A model generated the notes under the pieces. It was not told the origin of the DNA, did not search any database, and saw only the letters and a program-made list of their open reading frames with translations. This document shows, one piece after another, positions 20,220-29,668 of a stretch of DNA of 64,000 nt. Position numbers and translations under genes: made by a program. Where the stretch lies: assembly GCA_037178625.1 (NCBI GenBank), contig CM074131.1, positions 4,526,001 through 4,590,000 of the forward strand. The letters run 5' to 3'. Numbering within the stretch: position 1 is the stretch's first letter; the number at the start of each line of letters is the position of its first letter. Source of the stretch: Skeletonema tropicum. Its lineage: Eukaryota > Bacillariophyta > Thalassiosirophyceae > Thalassiosirales > Thalassiosiraceae.

Positions 20220-22083
20220 GGTTGGGGAGTGTGCGTACTTGACTGCTGTCAGTTCTTATGTACTTATTTCTTCGGCAAATGTGCAATATTTGAAGAGAGC
20301 TGGTAATATTGATGGGGGATGTTTCATAGTGATGATTACTGATGGGGGAAGATTGATCGGATGGAATATCACTGGCTACATATCTGATAGCAACAACGTC
20401 AGTGGAAGATTGGAGACGGATGATTTAGTTGGGAAGAAAGATGGGGAGCTAGGACGAAAAGAGGTGGAACTTGGAGATAATGCCATCGATATTGTTGGAT
20501 ACGTTGATGATACTGGTCAGGAGGTGACCTTGATTGATCGTTGCGACGCATGTGCGCCTGTTTCCGTTGAAGACGGTGATTATCTTGCTTCGCAAGTGGA
20601 ACGGCACTCAGAGTTCGATGACTGCTCTATTCAAGACATCGAGGTGGCACCTACTTTTATGCACGCATGTGGAGAGGATCTCGTGTTGTCATCTTTAACG
20701 GTTGACAAGGTGGTGATACGCAAGAGTGATAATGATGACAGGAGCATCTTTCGATTGGCGGTTGCAGCATTTGGACAGGATTACTGCTCATCGGCGCTTG
20801 GATTTCGAAAGGGCTATTGCTCCGCAGTGATTGGATTTGGAAAGTACTCTTTGCAGCCACGTAATTTTGGAACCAGTGTGACGTTCATTGAGTTTATTGA
20901 AGATCTTGGACGACTTGTGACGGGCGTCGATCCCACTGCTGGAGCCGCATATATGCAGGTCATGCCTCGCATCAACATACATTACTCCAACTGTGTTGCC
21001 CGTAATGATGGGGGAGAGATGATGCGGAGACTGTTTGACTCATTTGGCGCGGACATCATGCATGAAAGCCAGCACGACAAGACTTCTGGTTGTGATGGGA
21101 CTCTGATTGTCAAACTACTTTCACGATGGGGAGCTGCATCTGGTAATATTACGGTACCTTGGATGGGTTCGATGGGACGCAACGATTCTGACTACTCAAC
21201 GTTGAAGTTTATTAGATTATGGGATAGTAAGATACTATTGGAGGAGGTATTGGCCAAGGAAAAGTTATTGAGAAAGAAAATCGTTGGAGATATCACGTAC
21301 GATAAGCACTCTTGGGGAGTAGATTTCACGCCGACCGAGATGATGATAAAGCGTATGGTCAACGACAATGATAGAAATATTGTGGGAACCGCTGTAATGA
21401 CGTTGTCCAGCTTCCGTGCACAACCAAGGAAAGGTCATCTCGATAGGATCAAGAGAGTCTATGGGTATCTCTGCAAGATGAGGAATGGAGACATTCGGTA
21501 CAATACTGATATGCCTGTTATCTCAGGTTTCGATTTCCTCAAAAGGGATTGGCCCAGTACGCCCTATGCCAGAACTCGCGAGGAGTACTCCAAGAATCCT
21601 CCACCAGCTTGTGGGAAGCCTGTCTTGATGACTAGTTTTGTGGATGCCAACCTAATGCATGATATTCGCAGTGGAAAATCTGCCACAGGCGCACTTCACT
21701 CCCTCAATAAGACTCCTTTTGATTGGTTTTCGAAGAAGCAGAATACTGTCGAAACAGCTACGTACAGATCCGAGAACAACGCAGCGGGAACAGCTATCAG
21801 GCAAATCAGGGCTAACAAGACCCTCCTTCAGTTCCTCGGAGTACCTTTGCATGGAACCCCGATTCTACTATTGGGTGACAATGAGTCTTTAGCGTCAAGT
21901 GGAGTTAATCCTGACTTCAAGAATCGCAAGAGGCATTTGGTATTATCATACCATTACATCCGTGAGAATGTAGCAGTTGGTTGCATCAGGTTTGCGAATT
22001 TTGGGTCATCTATCTTGGGATCCATTGCGAAGTTAGTTCAAATCATCGGCCCTCGGGGCCCCGGGTCGAAACAAGCGCAGTGA
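20050..22083 (+). CDS. LTR-RT2 ORF2, 5' part, with copia-type RNase H
   Basis: 677 codons. Residues about 470-660 match the C-terminal end of copia pol: RKGHLDRIKRVYGYL, then FVDANLMHDIRSGKSATG, WFSKKQNTVETATYRSE, LLLGDNESLASS and RHLVLSYHYIRE. This is the RNase H region, with candidate acidic residues D (VDAN), E (YRSE) and D (GDNES). The Y-H-x-x-R-E ending without the usual aspartate is as in diatom CoDi elements. No reverse transcriptase (no YVDD-type box) or integrase is visible upstream. The last 12 codons are inside element 3. Removing that element fuses this ORF in frame to 26401-28169. Confidence 0.75.
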   Translation: MHLIMSLLASGTAPSTSFQQQLIFVSLSAFPLVMTTINTMMLVLQQMKVLEHKTVHEVGECAYLTAVSSYVLISSANVQYLKRAGNIDGGCFIVMITDGGRLIGWNITGYISDSNNVSGRLETDDLVGKKDGELGRKEVELGDNAIDIVGYVDDTGQEVTLIDRCDACAPVSVEDGDYLASQVERHSEFDDCSIQDIEVAPTFMHACGEDLVLSSLTVDKVVIRKSDNDDRSIFRLAVAAFGQDYCSSALGFRKGYCSAVIGFGKYSLQPRNFGTSVTFIEFIEDLGRLVTGVDPTAGAAYMQVMPRINIHYSNCVARNDGGEMMRRLFDSFGADIMHESQHDKTSGCDGTLIVKLLSRWGAASGNITVPWMGSMGRNDSDYSTLKFIRLWDSKILLEEVLAKEKLLRKKIVGDITYDKHSWGVDFTPTEMMIKRMVNDNDRNIVGTAVMTLSSFRAQPRKGHLDRIKRVYGYLCKMRNGDIRYNTDMPVISGFDFLKRDWPSTPYARTREEYSKNPPPACGKPVLMTSFVDANLMHDIRSGKSATGALHSLNKTPFDWFSKKQNTVETATYRSENNAAGTAIRQIRANKTLLQFLGVPLHGTPILLLGDNESLASSGVNPDFKNRKRHLVLSYHYIRENVAVGCIRFANFGSSILGSIAKLVQIIGPRGPGSKQAQ

Positions 22084-22536
22084 AGTGTCGATAACGGGGC
22101 CGGGAGGTGCCCAACCCCTTATGGTCACAAATTCATCCAAATTCATCCAAAATTTTTCTACAGGATTAACGGTGGAATCAGTATAGTAGCTGTTTAGTGA
22201 GAAAGTTTACCTGCTGGACACGTAGAGGCTCTGTAGACCATACCGCTGTAGGATTTGTACTTGTTCCTACGTAGAAAGCAAGAAGTACCTGGCTTAAATG
22301 CGCTTTTTACAGAAATTGATTGGCTATATCTGTCGAGGATACCATCATTTGCAGAAAGAAATACAGGTACATTGTCATTATAGGTGACATGTTTCTTCAT
22401 CACGAGAAATATTCTCGCTTTGTTGTATCCTTTATTGATTGTCGTTAATTTGTCATGTTGCTCGATTGAAAATAAATTTGTCTTGAAGACAAATTTATTT
22501 TCCATGCAAGTTGTGAATATTGCATTGTATCGTCCA

Positions 22537-23130
22537 CTAGGCAAAATAATCGCGTGGCAATTGGTATTCTTTCTTCGCTTCTTTCCATTTTTTGTTTGGG
22601 TTGGTTATGATTTCGGTGATGCGGTTTGTCAGGTCCTCTCTATTCTTTATTAAAGTACCACTCACTGCCTTTTGGTAAGTCGTTTTCGTCATTTTGTCGA
22701 GCTTTCTCTTGTTGTATCTTGTCTTGGTTTCTTCTGCCTTGCCGCCAAGGTACTTGACCCATTTGTCCCGCTTCTTGAAGAGTTTGCAGAGTTGGCCATC
22801 TTGGTTCGTCTTGCAATTGTGTAACCATTCTACAGACACGCTCGGCCCTGTCCAATAAATCGCACTATCCGTCGGGTGCATAACATTTTTGGAACCAAGT
22901 GTTTTGCCCCTGCTGGTAGCAACGTATCCTGTCCCAAGGCACTGGCTTCTCTCCCAGAGCTCATCTGACGGATCTATCACCATGCGATTCCATCGATCGT
23001 CCTTGCCGAACCCGGCCTCCATGCCCTGGCAGCGGTGTATTGTGATTGCGAATGCAATTTGCAGGGGCATGAACGTGGCAGTACAGCATCCTTTGTTGCA
23101 GATGTGAGTGTAGGGTGGTATTGGCACGTG
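22537..23130 (-). CDS. Element 3 helicase-like C-terminal lobe (exon)
   Basis: Starts after a CAG acceptor at 23131-23132 and encodes HVPIPPY, a CxxxCC cluster, PLQIAFAITIHRCQGMEAG and YVATSRGKTLG. The PL-x-x-A-x-A-I-T-I-H-x-x-Q-G block followed by YVA-x-SR is the C-terminal motif pair of Pif1/RecD-like SF1 helicases. A basic tail rich in K and N follows (TNPNKKWKEAKKE), ending DYFA. The Walker A half is absent from the element. The same exon occurs in elements 1 and 2, with clear but not identical sequence. Confidence 0.65.
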   Translation of the reverse strand, partial: HVPIPPYTHICNKGCCTATFMPLQIAFAITIHRCQGMEAGFGKDDRWNRMVIDPSDELWERSQCLGTGYVATSRGKTLGSKNVMHPTDSAIYWTGPSVSVEWLHNCKTNQDGQLCKLFKKRDKWVKYLGGKAEETKTRYNKRKLDKMTKTTYQKAVSGTLIKNREDLTNRITEIITNPNKKWKEAKKEYQLPRDYFA

Positions 23131-23238
23131 CTGAGTGGAGTGGTGGAGTGGAGTGATTACAAATTTGTGTAAAGAGGGATGATTGATCAGTGCCATGCTA
23201 TATTTCGAATTCAAGAATACATTTCTACATTCACTCAC

Positions 23239-24902
23239 CGTTGGATTCCCTTTTCTGACAGCTCTCCCAACATAGATCCAATAGTTCCAGACGCTTTTGT
23301 GTTCTGTGGAATTTCTCCAACTCCAACTGGCCGAGCTGCATTGCCATTATTGCTACGAAATACACCAGCATCGTCTGCTTCCAAGGGGGCGTTATCAACA
23401 TTACCAACACCCATATTGCTGCCATCATTATCACGTTCTCCTGACAGTCTAGCAACCGAAGTAGCATTACGACACGGATAATCCTTCACGGTAGAACCAG
23501 AAGACTCATGAAACAGGCGGTCGAGACAGCTGCGCGGAAGTCTACTGGTAGACGGAGAATCATATAAATGATCGCGAATGGTTTGGCGGCCCACAAGACT
23601 GCGATCTTCTGAGCAGCGGCGATATGCGCGAACAGTAGCAGGTTGTTCCCCAGCATGATACAGCAACGCCGGAAGATTAGTTGGGTCAACTGCTGACTCC
23701 TCATCAGAAGGAGTAGACGCTGGTATGTCCGTTTCAGACGGATGATGAGTATTCACTGGAGTTGCGGCACTACCATTGCTCTCTTTAGGGGACTGCTGTT
23801 CGATGTCATAATTTTTTGATGATTGCTTTAACTTTAACAAAGAACTCGCCTGCTCGACATCGTCATAATCATTATTATTATCGCATGATCTCCATGATTT
23901 GCATGATGCATCAAATGCTTCTGCCTGCTCAAAGTTAGTGCATCTAACATGAGCGGGAGAGATGCAATCGCCTTGCTTTGTCTGCAGAAGAGGTATATCA
24001 TGCTCGTTCTTGTTGTTGTCAACAACATCTTTTTTGTTGCCCGCTGTCACACCGCCATTGCTGAAGTAAATGAAAATAGGGATAAGTAAGGATAAGTGAT
24101 TAGTTTTTGACATGACGACATTCATATGGGAGAAACAATACCAGTTCAAGTTTAAAATAAATTTGCATACATCACAATTTTATTTTTGGCATGAACTCTA
24201 TGGAAGGTTAATACCACACAGCAAAAAGCGACTTAAATGTAGATGAATGAGCGATCCTTTCTATGTTCGTACGATCACTCTACGTAATGTTTTACGCAGT
24301 GTTAAGCGTTTCGCTTATACATGAAATTCTGAATCAAATAAACGCTTCTTCCAATTTCAGCTCATCTTAACAATACACTTTCGGACTTACCCATTAGACA
24401 ATACGCTGGAACACTCTGGAGCAGCCAACGACTGCAAGTTATGACTGTTATTTACACAACGGCCATAATTCATTATTCCAGCTTTGCTTTCTGCATCCGA
24501 TTTGTAGAACTGAGCCGAGCTTGAACCGTTACAGGTAACGTTGCGATTGGAAATGACATTGTAAGCGATAGATAATTGTTCCTGTCTGGTGCGATATAGA
24601 TCCATTACGCATCCTAGCTCAGACAATACATGTTTTAGTTCACGCATATTGCAAGAGGAAAGAACAAGCCTCAGAAGAGTATGTGGATCAGTAGAGTGTT
24701 CGAAGCATGGATTGCGCGATGATTGTAATTCTACTATTTCGCGGAAGATATGATCGCCTATACGCACTTTCGGCCATTGGACTTTGTAAATTATTTGACG
24801 AATAGACAGAAATGAGCATCTAACACCCTTCCGAGCGCTCTTGCTGTTCACGTCGGAAGAGGATGGTTGCTGTTGCTGCGCTTTCTCTCTTGAAGTGTGC
24901 AT
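23239..24902 (-). CDS. Element 3 two-exon gene of unknown function
   Basis: Exon 1 24902-24391 from an ATG; exon 2 24060-23239. They join in frame across a GTAAGT...CAG intron. The first 170 residues look folded (basic, with repeated leucine and cysteine); the second exon is low-complexity, rich in S, N, D and P, and probably disordered. A GTGAGT donor at 23238 faces the acceptor of the helicase exon, but the phase does not fit the helicase frame, so either the transcript is non-productive or the two are separate genes. No match to elements 1 or 2, which carry a different upstream region. Product not recognised. Confidence 0.4.
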
Positions 24903-26170
24903 ATTTTATACGGTCAATTTTGTTCGTGGTTTGGTTATGCCGGTCCGTAATGGTCACATATTTAAGATATTGATTTGCGTGCGAGGAATGTCATACGCAA
25001 GCCACTCATTATTATTTATGCACTCTTCTAATTGCATGTGGTGTTCCGTAGCATGATAGTCGATGAGTGGCTGCGCGGAAAAGTCACGGATGGCGACATG
25101 TTCTTCCTGCCAGCAGAGAAGCTGACACGTTGAAGTTAGGAGAGGAACAAGTGACGTCATATATTTGAGAATATGTAAAACGCGATCGGTATAAAGTACT
25201 GTCAAACGCGATCGGTAAATTATTTCGTCAAAAAGCCAACTCGGTTTTTGCATGATCGATGATCGTGCAGAAAAAGAGAAAAAGATGCCACCACAATGGC
25301 CTACAATGGCACCCCTAGTATGGCCGCCTATCTCAGTCCATGAGTATATTTCATAAGGTATCGATGGCCCATCCCTTAAACGACATTATGGCGATTTTTT
25401 CGCAGCAGTGTGGCGTTTCGGCTGCTGTAGGGGTGGAGATAATATCATTGCAATCCACTTCATTGAGATTTGAAATGAAAACAACCACCTTCCCTGCACC
25501 CATCGAAGATGATAAACATCTATAGGCACTACCCCTCCGCTACCCATCGCCGATGATAATATGAAGTGAGATTCTGGTTGCTCGGAATGACCATTAAAGC
25601 CCCCCCACACCTCCAAAATACCAAGGACACAAGATGTGCACAAAATTGCATAAATAATTTGACACTCTAACACAACAATAAGCCTGTAGACGGCGGATCG
25701 AGCGGCTCTAAAGACCGCAACTCATCAACATTATTATATATAAGAAGTGTCGGCTATTTATTGTCCATAATATTGCAATAGGCTGGATAAAAATAGCAAC
25801 ATCATAGACAGAAATGACATTTATGTAGCATGTATTAGTCATTTATTTATGCGGTGTAGACAGTTGTAATAATAAAACCCTGCGGCTGAATAGTTGCAAA
25901 GGGTGTTGTCTGCGATATAGTTCACTGGATATTACTATTGGTAGGGTTTGTGCAACGTGGTGGCTATGAGAGTAGCGGCTATGATGTTACATACTGACTG
26001 TCGAACGAAAAAACATGCATGCATGCAGTTGTGCTCGGAAAGCGCGCTGCACTTTTTTGTTAGCTGCTATCAAAATCTTATGCATCTACGATGCAATTTT
26101 GCTTGGAACGGCTCTAAGTAAGTAAGTGAGTATGTACTATAAAACGTTTCTGTTATAAGAATGTTATTAA
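24903..26170. other. Element 3 non-coding region
   Basis: No ORF I can support. Features seen: a doubled AAACGCGATCGGTA (about 25179 and 25204), a self-complementary ATGCATGCATGCA run near 26014, and a repeated AAGTAAGT stretch near 26116. Confidence 0.4.
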
Positions 26171-26175
26171 ACAAG

Positions 26176-26316
26176 CATTGCAGAGCAACTTTATAGACGG
26201 ATACATTGCAAAAAAAAATCCAACACGAAATCCACAGAATAATTTTGTCATCATGACACATTTATGTTACAACAAGAAGCATTGCAGAGCAAATTTATAG
26301 ACGGGTACATTGCACA
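26176..26316. repeat. Paired subterminal repeats of element 3
   Basis: Two copies, about 100 bp apart, of a block reading GCATTGCAGAGCAA then (C/A)TTTATAGACGG(A/G)TACATTGCA, both followed by an A run. The core CATTGCAGAGCAACTTTATAG is also present twice near the same end of elements 1 and 2, so this is a conserved feature of the family. Confidence 0.75.
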
Positions 26317-26400
26317 AAAAAAAAACAGGCCCCGAGGGCCCGCGCCGCACTACACACCATACACAACATGCAGTCACAAATCGCCGCGCGCACCATTTCA

Positions 26401-28169
26401 TTGAGGATTCTCAAAGCGGGCTCAAGGTGAAAGTTGGAGATCTTCTTGGACATCAGGTACCTCGGAACTATCAACGAGACGAAGGTATTAATCGAGACAA
26501 TGGGGAGATCAAATGGCAGGATACGAAGAATCTGAAATGTAACAACTTGGAGACATTTGCTGAAGAGAGAAATTCATTCTACAACATTGCACTCGACGGA
26601 TACAAGAAGGCTACACTCCACAAACTCAAGTTGGATGCGTTGAGAAGTTCGTCTCTGGATTATTATTGGAATCATTGGATTGAATTACCTTGTGGTGATG
26701 GTGACATCGACAACGAAGAACTACGATACGTCAACAACAATAGTCTTAATGAGGTTTGTATGGGAGCGTTGACGTTGAATGTGGAAAACGATGGACAACT
26801 CCAAAGTGATTGGATGATTGGCCGATTAAAGTCAAAGCTAATTGGTATTGGCGGCGCGAGAGTTCAGGAGCTTGCTGAGCGGGATGATTTTCACAACTCG
26901 AATGGACCGCGATTGAATGAAAGATATGCCAAGGACGTGACAACCGCTTCTTTGAGGAGAATCAGTGTTTGGTATGAGTATGATCCTACGCAGACGTACA
27001 ACAGCGCGACACGACTGTTACTATGGGGGACAATACACTCAAGCTCTGTAGGATACACACGTGGAGATACACGCAGCAACGTTGTTGTCAGGGAACCTGG
27101 GGGAAGATACTTGAGGAACATCGTTACGTACAACGGCAATGAATTTGAGAGAGATCACAATCCCTGCTGCGTTGCTATGATGACGAGACACATTGCGGAT
27201 AGCGGCTTTATCCCTGGTAGAATGAGCGGCCCAAATCACCAGCTTACAAACTTCTTTTATGATGATGCATTGCAGACGGAGAACGTTGTTCTTGAGAAGG
27301 AAATGATCGCACTCATCCATTCTGTCAGGACCGATCTAGAAAAGGCAATGACCCAACTCATGTCTCAGCAGAACGGAGCGTCATATCAGTGCCAATCGGA
27401 AAACATTGGATACGCTGAGTCAGCTGAAACTGGAAGCAACTGTTCCATGGGCTCAAGACACAGAGTTGATCGCCTATCGCAACTGATTAGTTTGAGAACA
27501 CGCAATTGCAGCAAGACATCATTGATTGCAGACGGATATGATAACCTCCAGAGTGGAAGCTCAGAGTTGATTGTAGGACACGTGACAATGACGGAATGTG
27601 TTATTCTTGGACTACTGCAACAAGACACGCCAATCTTGCCCAGCAATATTGAGTCACTCGTGGCTAGTAAGATACAGCCCAGTTTTGGGACCAGCGTAAG
27701 ACACTCCATACTGACCTACCGCATTCGTGAGATTGCTACAGCTACAGCTACATCTGAATGTATGAGAGTGACATTCATTAGGAGGGAATTTTATCCATAT
27801 GATTACAAGGCGATCTATCTTGGAAAGGGAACGCGATGGATTATTGGAGATGTAATAGCAAGGACGTCGAATCATAGGGGGATGACGAACGGGAGCTTGG
27901 ACAAGGCTTGGATATGGATTCTAGTACTTGCTGGTACGGCATTGAGATATGTATCTTTGAGGGTAGGTACGACACGTATGAGGGGCAGAGAAGTTCTCGG
28001 CACTTCCGAAGAGGTTTTAGGCAGCAAAAGATATCAGAGAGAGGCATTTTGGAGGGAAAACTCCAACAATGACGATCGTATCCAAGATAAGGACGATCGT
28101 ATCCAAGATAAGGATGTTTCTTGGATGATTGTTTTCCATGATAAGGAAAGCTTACAATTCGAATTCTAA
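26401..28169 (+). CDS. LTR-RT2 ORF2, 3' part (C-terminal extension)
   Basis: 589 codons that continue ORF2 once element 3 is removed, giving about 1254 residues in total. This extension lies after the RNase H, where copia pol normally ends within a few tens of residues. No known domain recognised. It runs through the polypurine tract into the 3' LTR and stops at 28169. In the present sequence an apparent start at 26310 lies within element 3. The same TGGGGAG and TGGGGGA motifs as in the rest of the element are present. Confidence 0.45.
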
Positions 28170-28265
28170 AGTAAACGCAAGTTAACAAACGACCAAGTGT
28201 GGTAACGCATGAATTAGCTCCTAGCAAGGGCTTTAGCTGGGGTCAGGGTTTGACACCATCTGTCA
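27883..28265 (+). repeat. 3' LTR of LTR-RT2 (383 bp)
   Basis: Copy of 18255-18616 with an extra tandem 21-bp block (about 28071-28112, two copies of the GACGATCGTATCC block). Ends CA at 28265, followed by the AGCCC target duplication. Confidence 0.93.
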
Positions 28266-29517
28266 AGCCCACCCTTGCCATCGTTGCTATTACTGGAATC
28301 CAACACATCCTGCAACGCCGACTCGAAATACTTTGCAATCTCTTCATATTGAGCATGAGTTGGGTATGGTACGGCAGGATCTTCTTCCACTTTGGAATTA
28401 CTGAGTGTCAAGCAAATTGCGTATCGTAAACTCAATGCAAATGACCCTTGTGTTCTGAGTAGATCAATCATTCCGGCAATGGCAGCTAAAAAAAAGATGA
28501 GAGACAAAAAGAGGCAAATCAAGGTGAGAATACAATGATTTCCAATATTATACACACGCACACACACACACACACACAGGATATCCAATTCAGTTTGCCA
28601 AAATTGCCAAATGAACACACACACAAGTAGTTATCGAACAAATCACAACATGCATATAATATATATATATAAACTCACCCGAATCAACCGTACAAGGAAG
28701 CGGAGTCTCCAACACATTCTCCAACCACCCCTGCACCAACATAACATCATAATACTTCTCCTTGACCCTAAAAAACTCAAAGTCACCATTATGAGTAATA
28801 TAATTCTCTACACCCACAACTCTCGGCTGTACTACTACTACCACATCATCATCACCTCTCCTATTATTATTATTATTATTATTCCCACTATTATCATTCG
28901 AAAATGACGAGTAGGAGGAGGAGGAGGCAGAAGAAGAACCAAATGAATACACACGATAATCCCTCCTTCCACTCCACTGATGAGGATGAGTCCCCTCAAA
29001 ACTAGCCTTCGAACTAGTTGCAAACCGCGTATGACCAAAGAATCCCCGTACCAATTTCCCTCCACCATCATTGACTGTATACTCCGATTTATTATACCCA
29101 TGTAAATTCCCAGTGAGGGGGGAGGAACAATTGTCAATAATTATTTTTTGTTTGAGTATTTTGGAGAGGTCGGTTCGTTTGGCGTTGACTACGCGGGATC
29201 GTATCCCTTTAAGGAGTGGTGGGTTGAGTGGTGTAGAGGGTTGTTGTGCACGATGAATTCATTAACAATATTCCAAAATTACCACAAAAGAATGTTAGAT
29301 AGTCACCACCACCACCATGATGATGATGATGAGGCACAGATCTAAATAAATCGGTAGTCATCCCCTCCAATGCAGTTAGATACGCTGCCACTGGAATGAT
29401 TGGTGACGAGGTAGTGATCGGCCATCTTCGTTGTTGTTGTTGTTTGTAGAGAAGGTGGCACAATATGGCGATGACAAGGCTCGTGATCCAACCGGAGTGT
29501 GTAATGATTGCCGCCAT
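28266..29517 (-). pseudogene. GATase/SIS/EF-hand fusion gene, 5' fragment
   Basis: N-terminal part of the gene that continues at 18254-14624. ATG at 29517. A hydrophobic segment at residues 10-24 (WITSLVIAILCHLLY) predicts a membrane anchor. Then a histidine/glycine run and FFCG, whose cysteine (residue 78) is in the place of the amidotransferase nucleophile. GHTRFATSS, then HPHQW, and later NYITHNGDFEFF are the glutamine-binding and oxyanion motifs of type 2 amidotransferases. A frame change between CG and the RSRVVNAKRTDLS segment is best explained by a 76-bp intron (29282-29207, GT..AG), though an indel is possible. Further exon borders: 28679 and 28485. The exon is cut at the AGCCC target of LTR-RT2. 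With the 3' part the full protein would be about 1394 residues. Confidence 0.8.
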
Positions 29518-29668
29518 GGTGGTAGTTGTTTGCGAGGCATGCTGTTGTTGCTGTTGTTGGTGGTGATCAATTGATAACGGAATGGTGATGCATCGACCAA
29601 GAATGATATAAACAGGGGCGCGCAGAATGGTGCGATAGTGGTGGCGTGCAGCGGTGTATGTGGCGGGT

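Larger units (their letters stand above)
22046..26400 (+). mobile_element. Element 3: candidate Helitron-like element nested in LTR-RT2 (4355 bp)
   Basis: Left end TCGGCCCTCGGGGCCCC; the complement GGCCCCGAGGGCC lies near the right end at about 26331-26343, followed by about 57 bp that resemble the 3' tails of elements 1 and 2 and end after a GCGCGC tract. Deleting 22046-26400 restores an unbroken LTR-RT2 frame (codon A-TT across the join) with no target duplication, which fixes the boundaries to within a base. It carries a helicase-like lobe on the minus strand and a paired subterminal repeat. TC start, no duplication, hairpin ends and a helicase relative fit a rolling-circle transposon; a Rep/HUH nuclease was not seen, so the class is an inference. 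Confidence 0.6.
18255..28265 (+). mobile_element. LTR retrotransposon LTR-RT2 (copia-type) inserted in a host exon
   Basis: LTRs at 18255-18616 and 27883-28265 both begin TGACGAACGG and end CATCTGTCA. The host pentamer AGCCC stands on both sides (18250-18254 and 28266-28270), a 5-bp target duplication. Removing the element and one AGCCC rejoins the host reading frame exactly (GKGGL to ITLED). A purine tract AGGGGGA precedes the 3' LTR. The internal region holds a first ORF and a second, longer ORF with a copia RNase H. It is itself interrupted by element 3 (22046-26400). The LTRs differ mainly by one 21-bp duplication, so the insertion is young. Confidence 0.93.

Noticed and set aside
29287..29345. 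Histidine run as a metal-binding tag in the amidotransferase-like protein
   Set aside because: It is a short CAC/CAT trinucleotide repeat (TGATGATG in the DNA) likely to vary in length; no function can be claimed.
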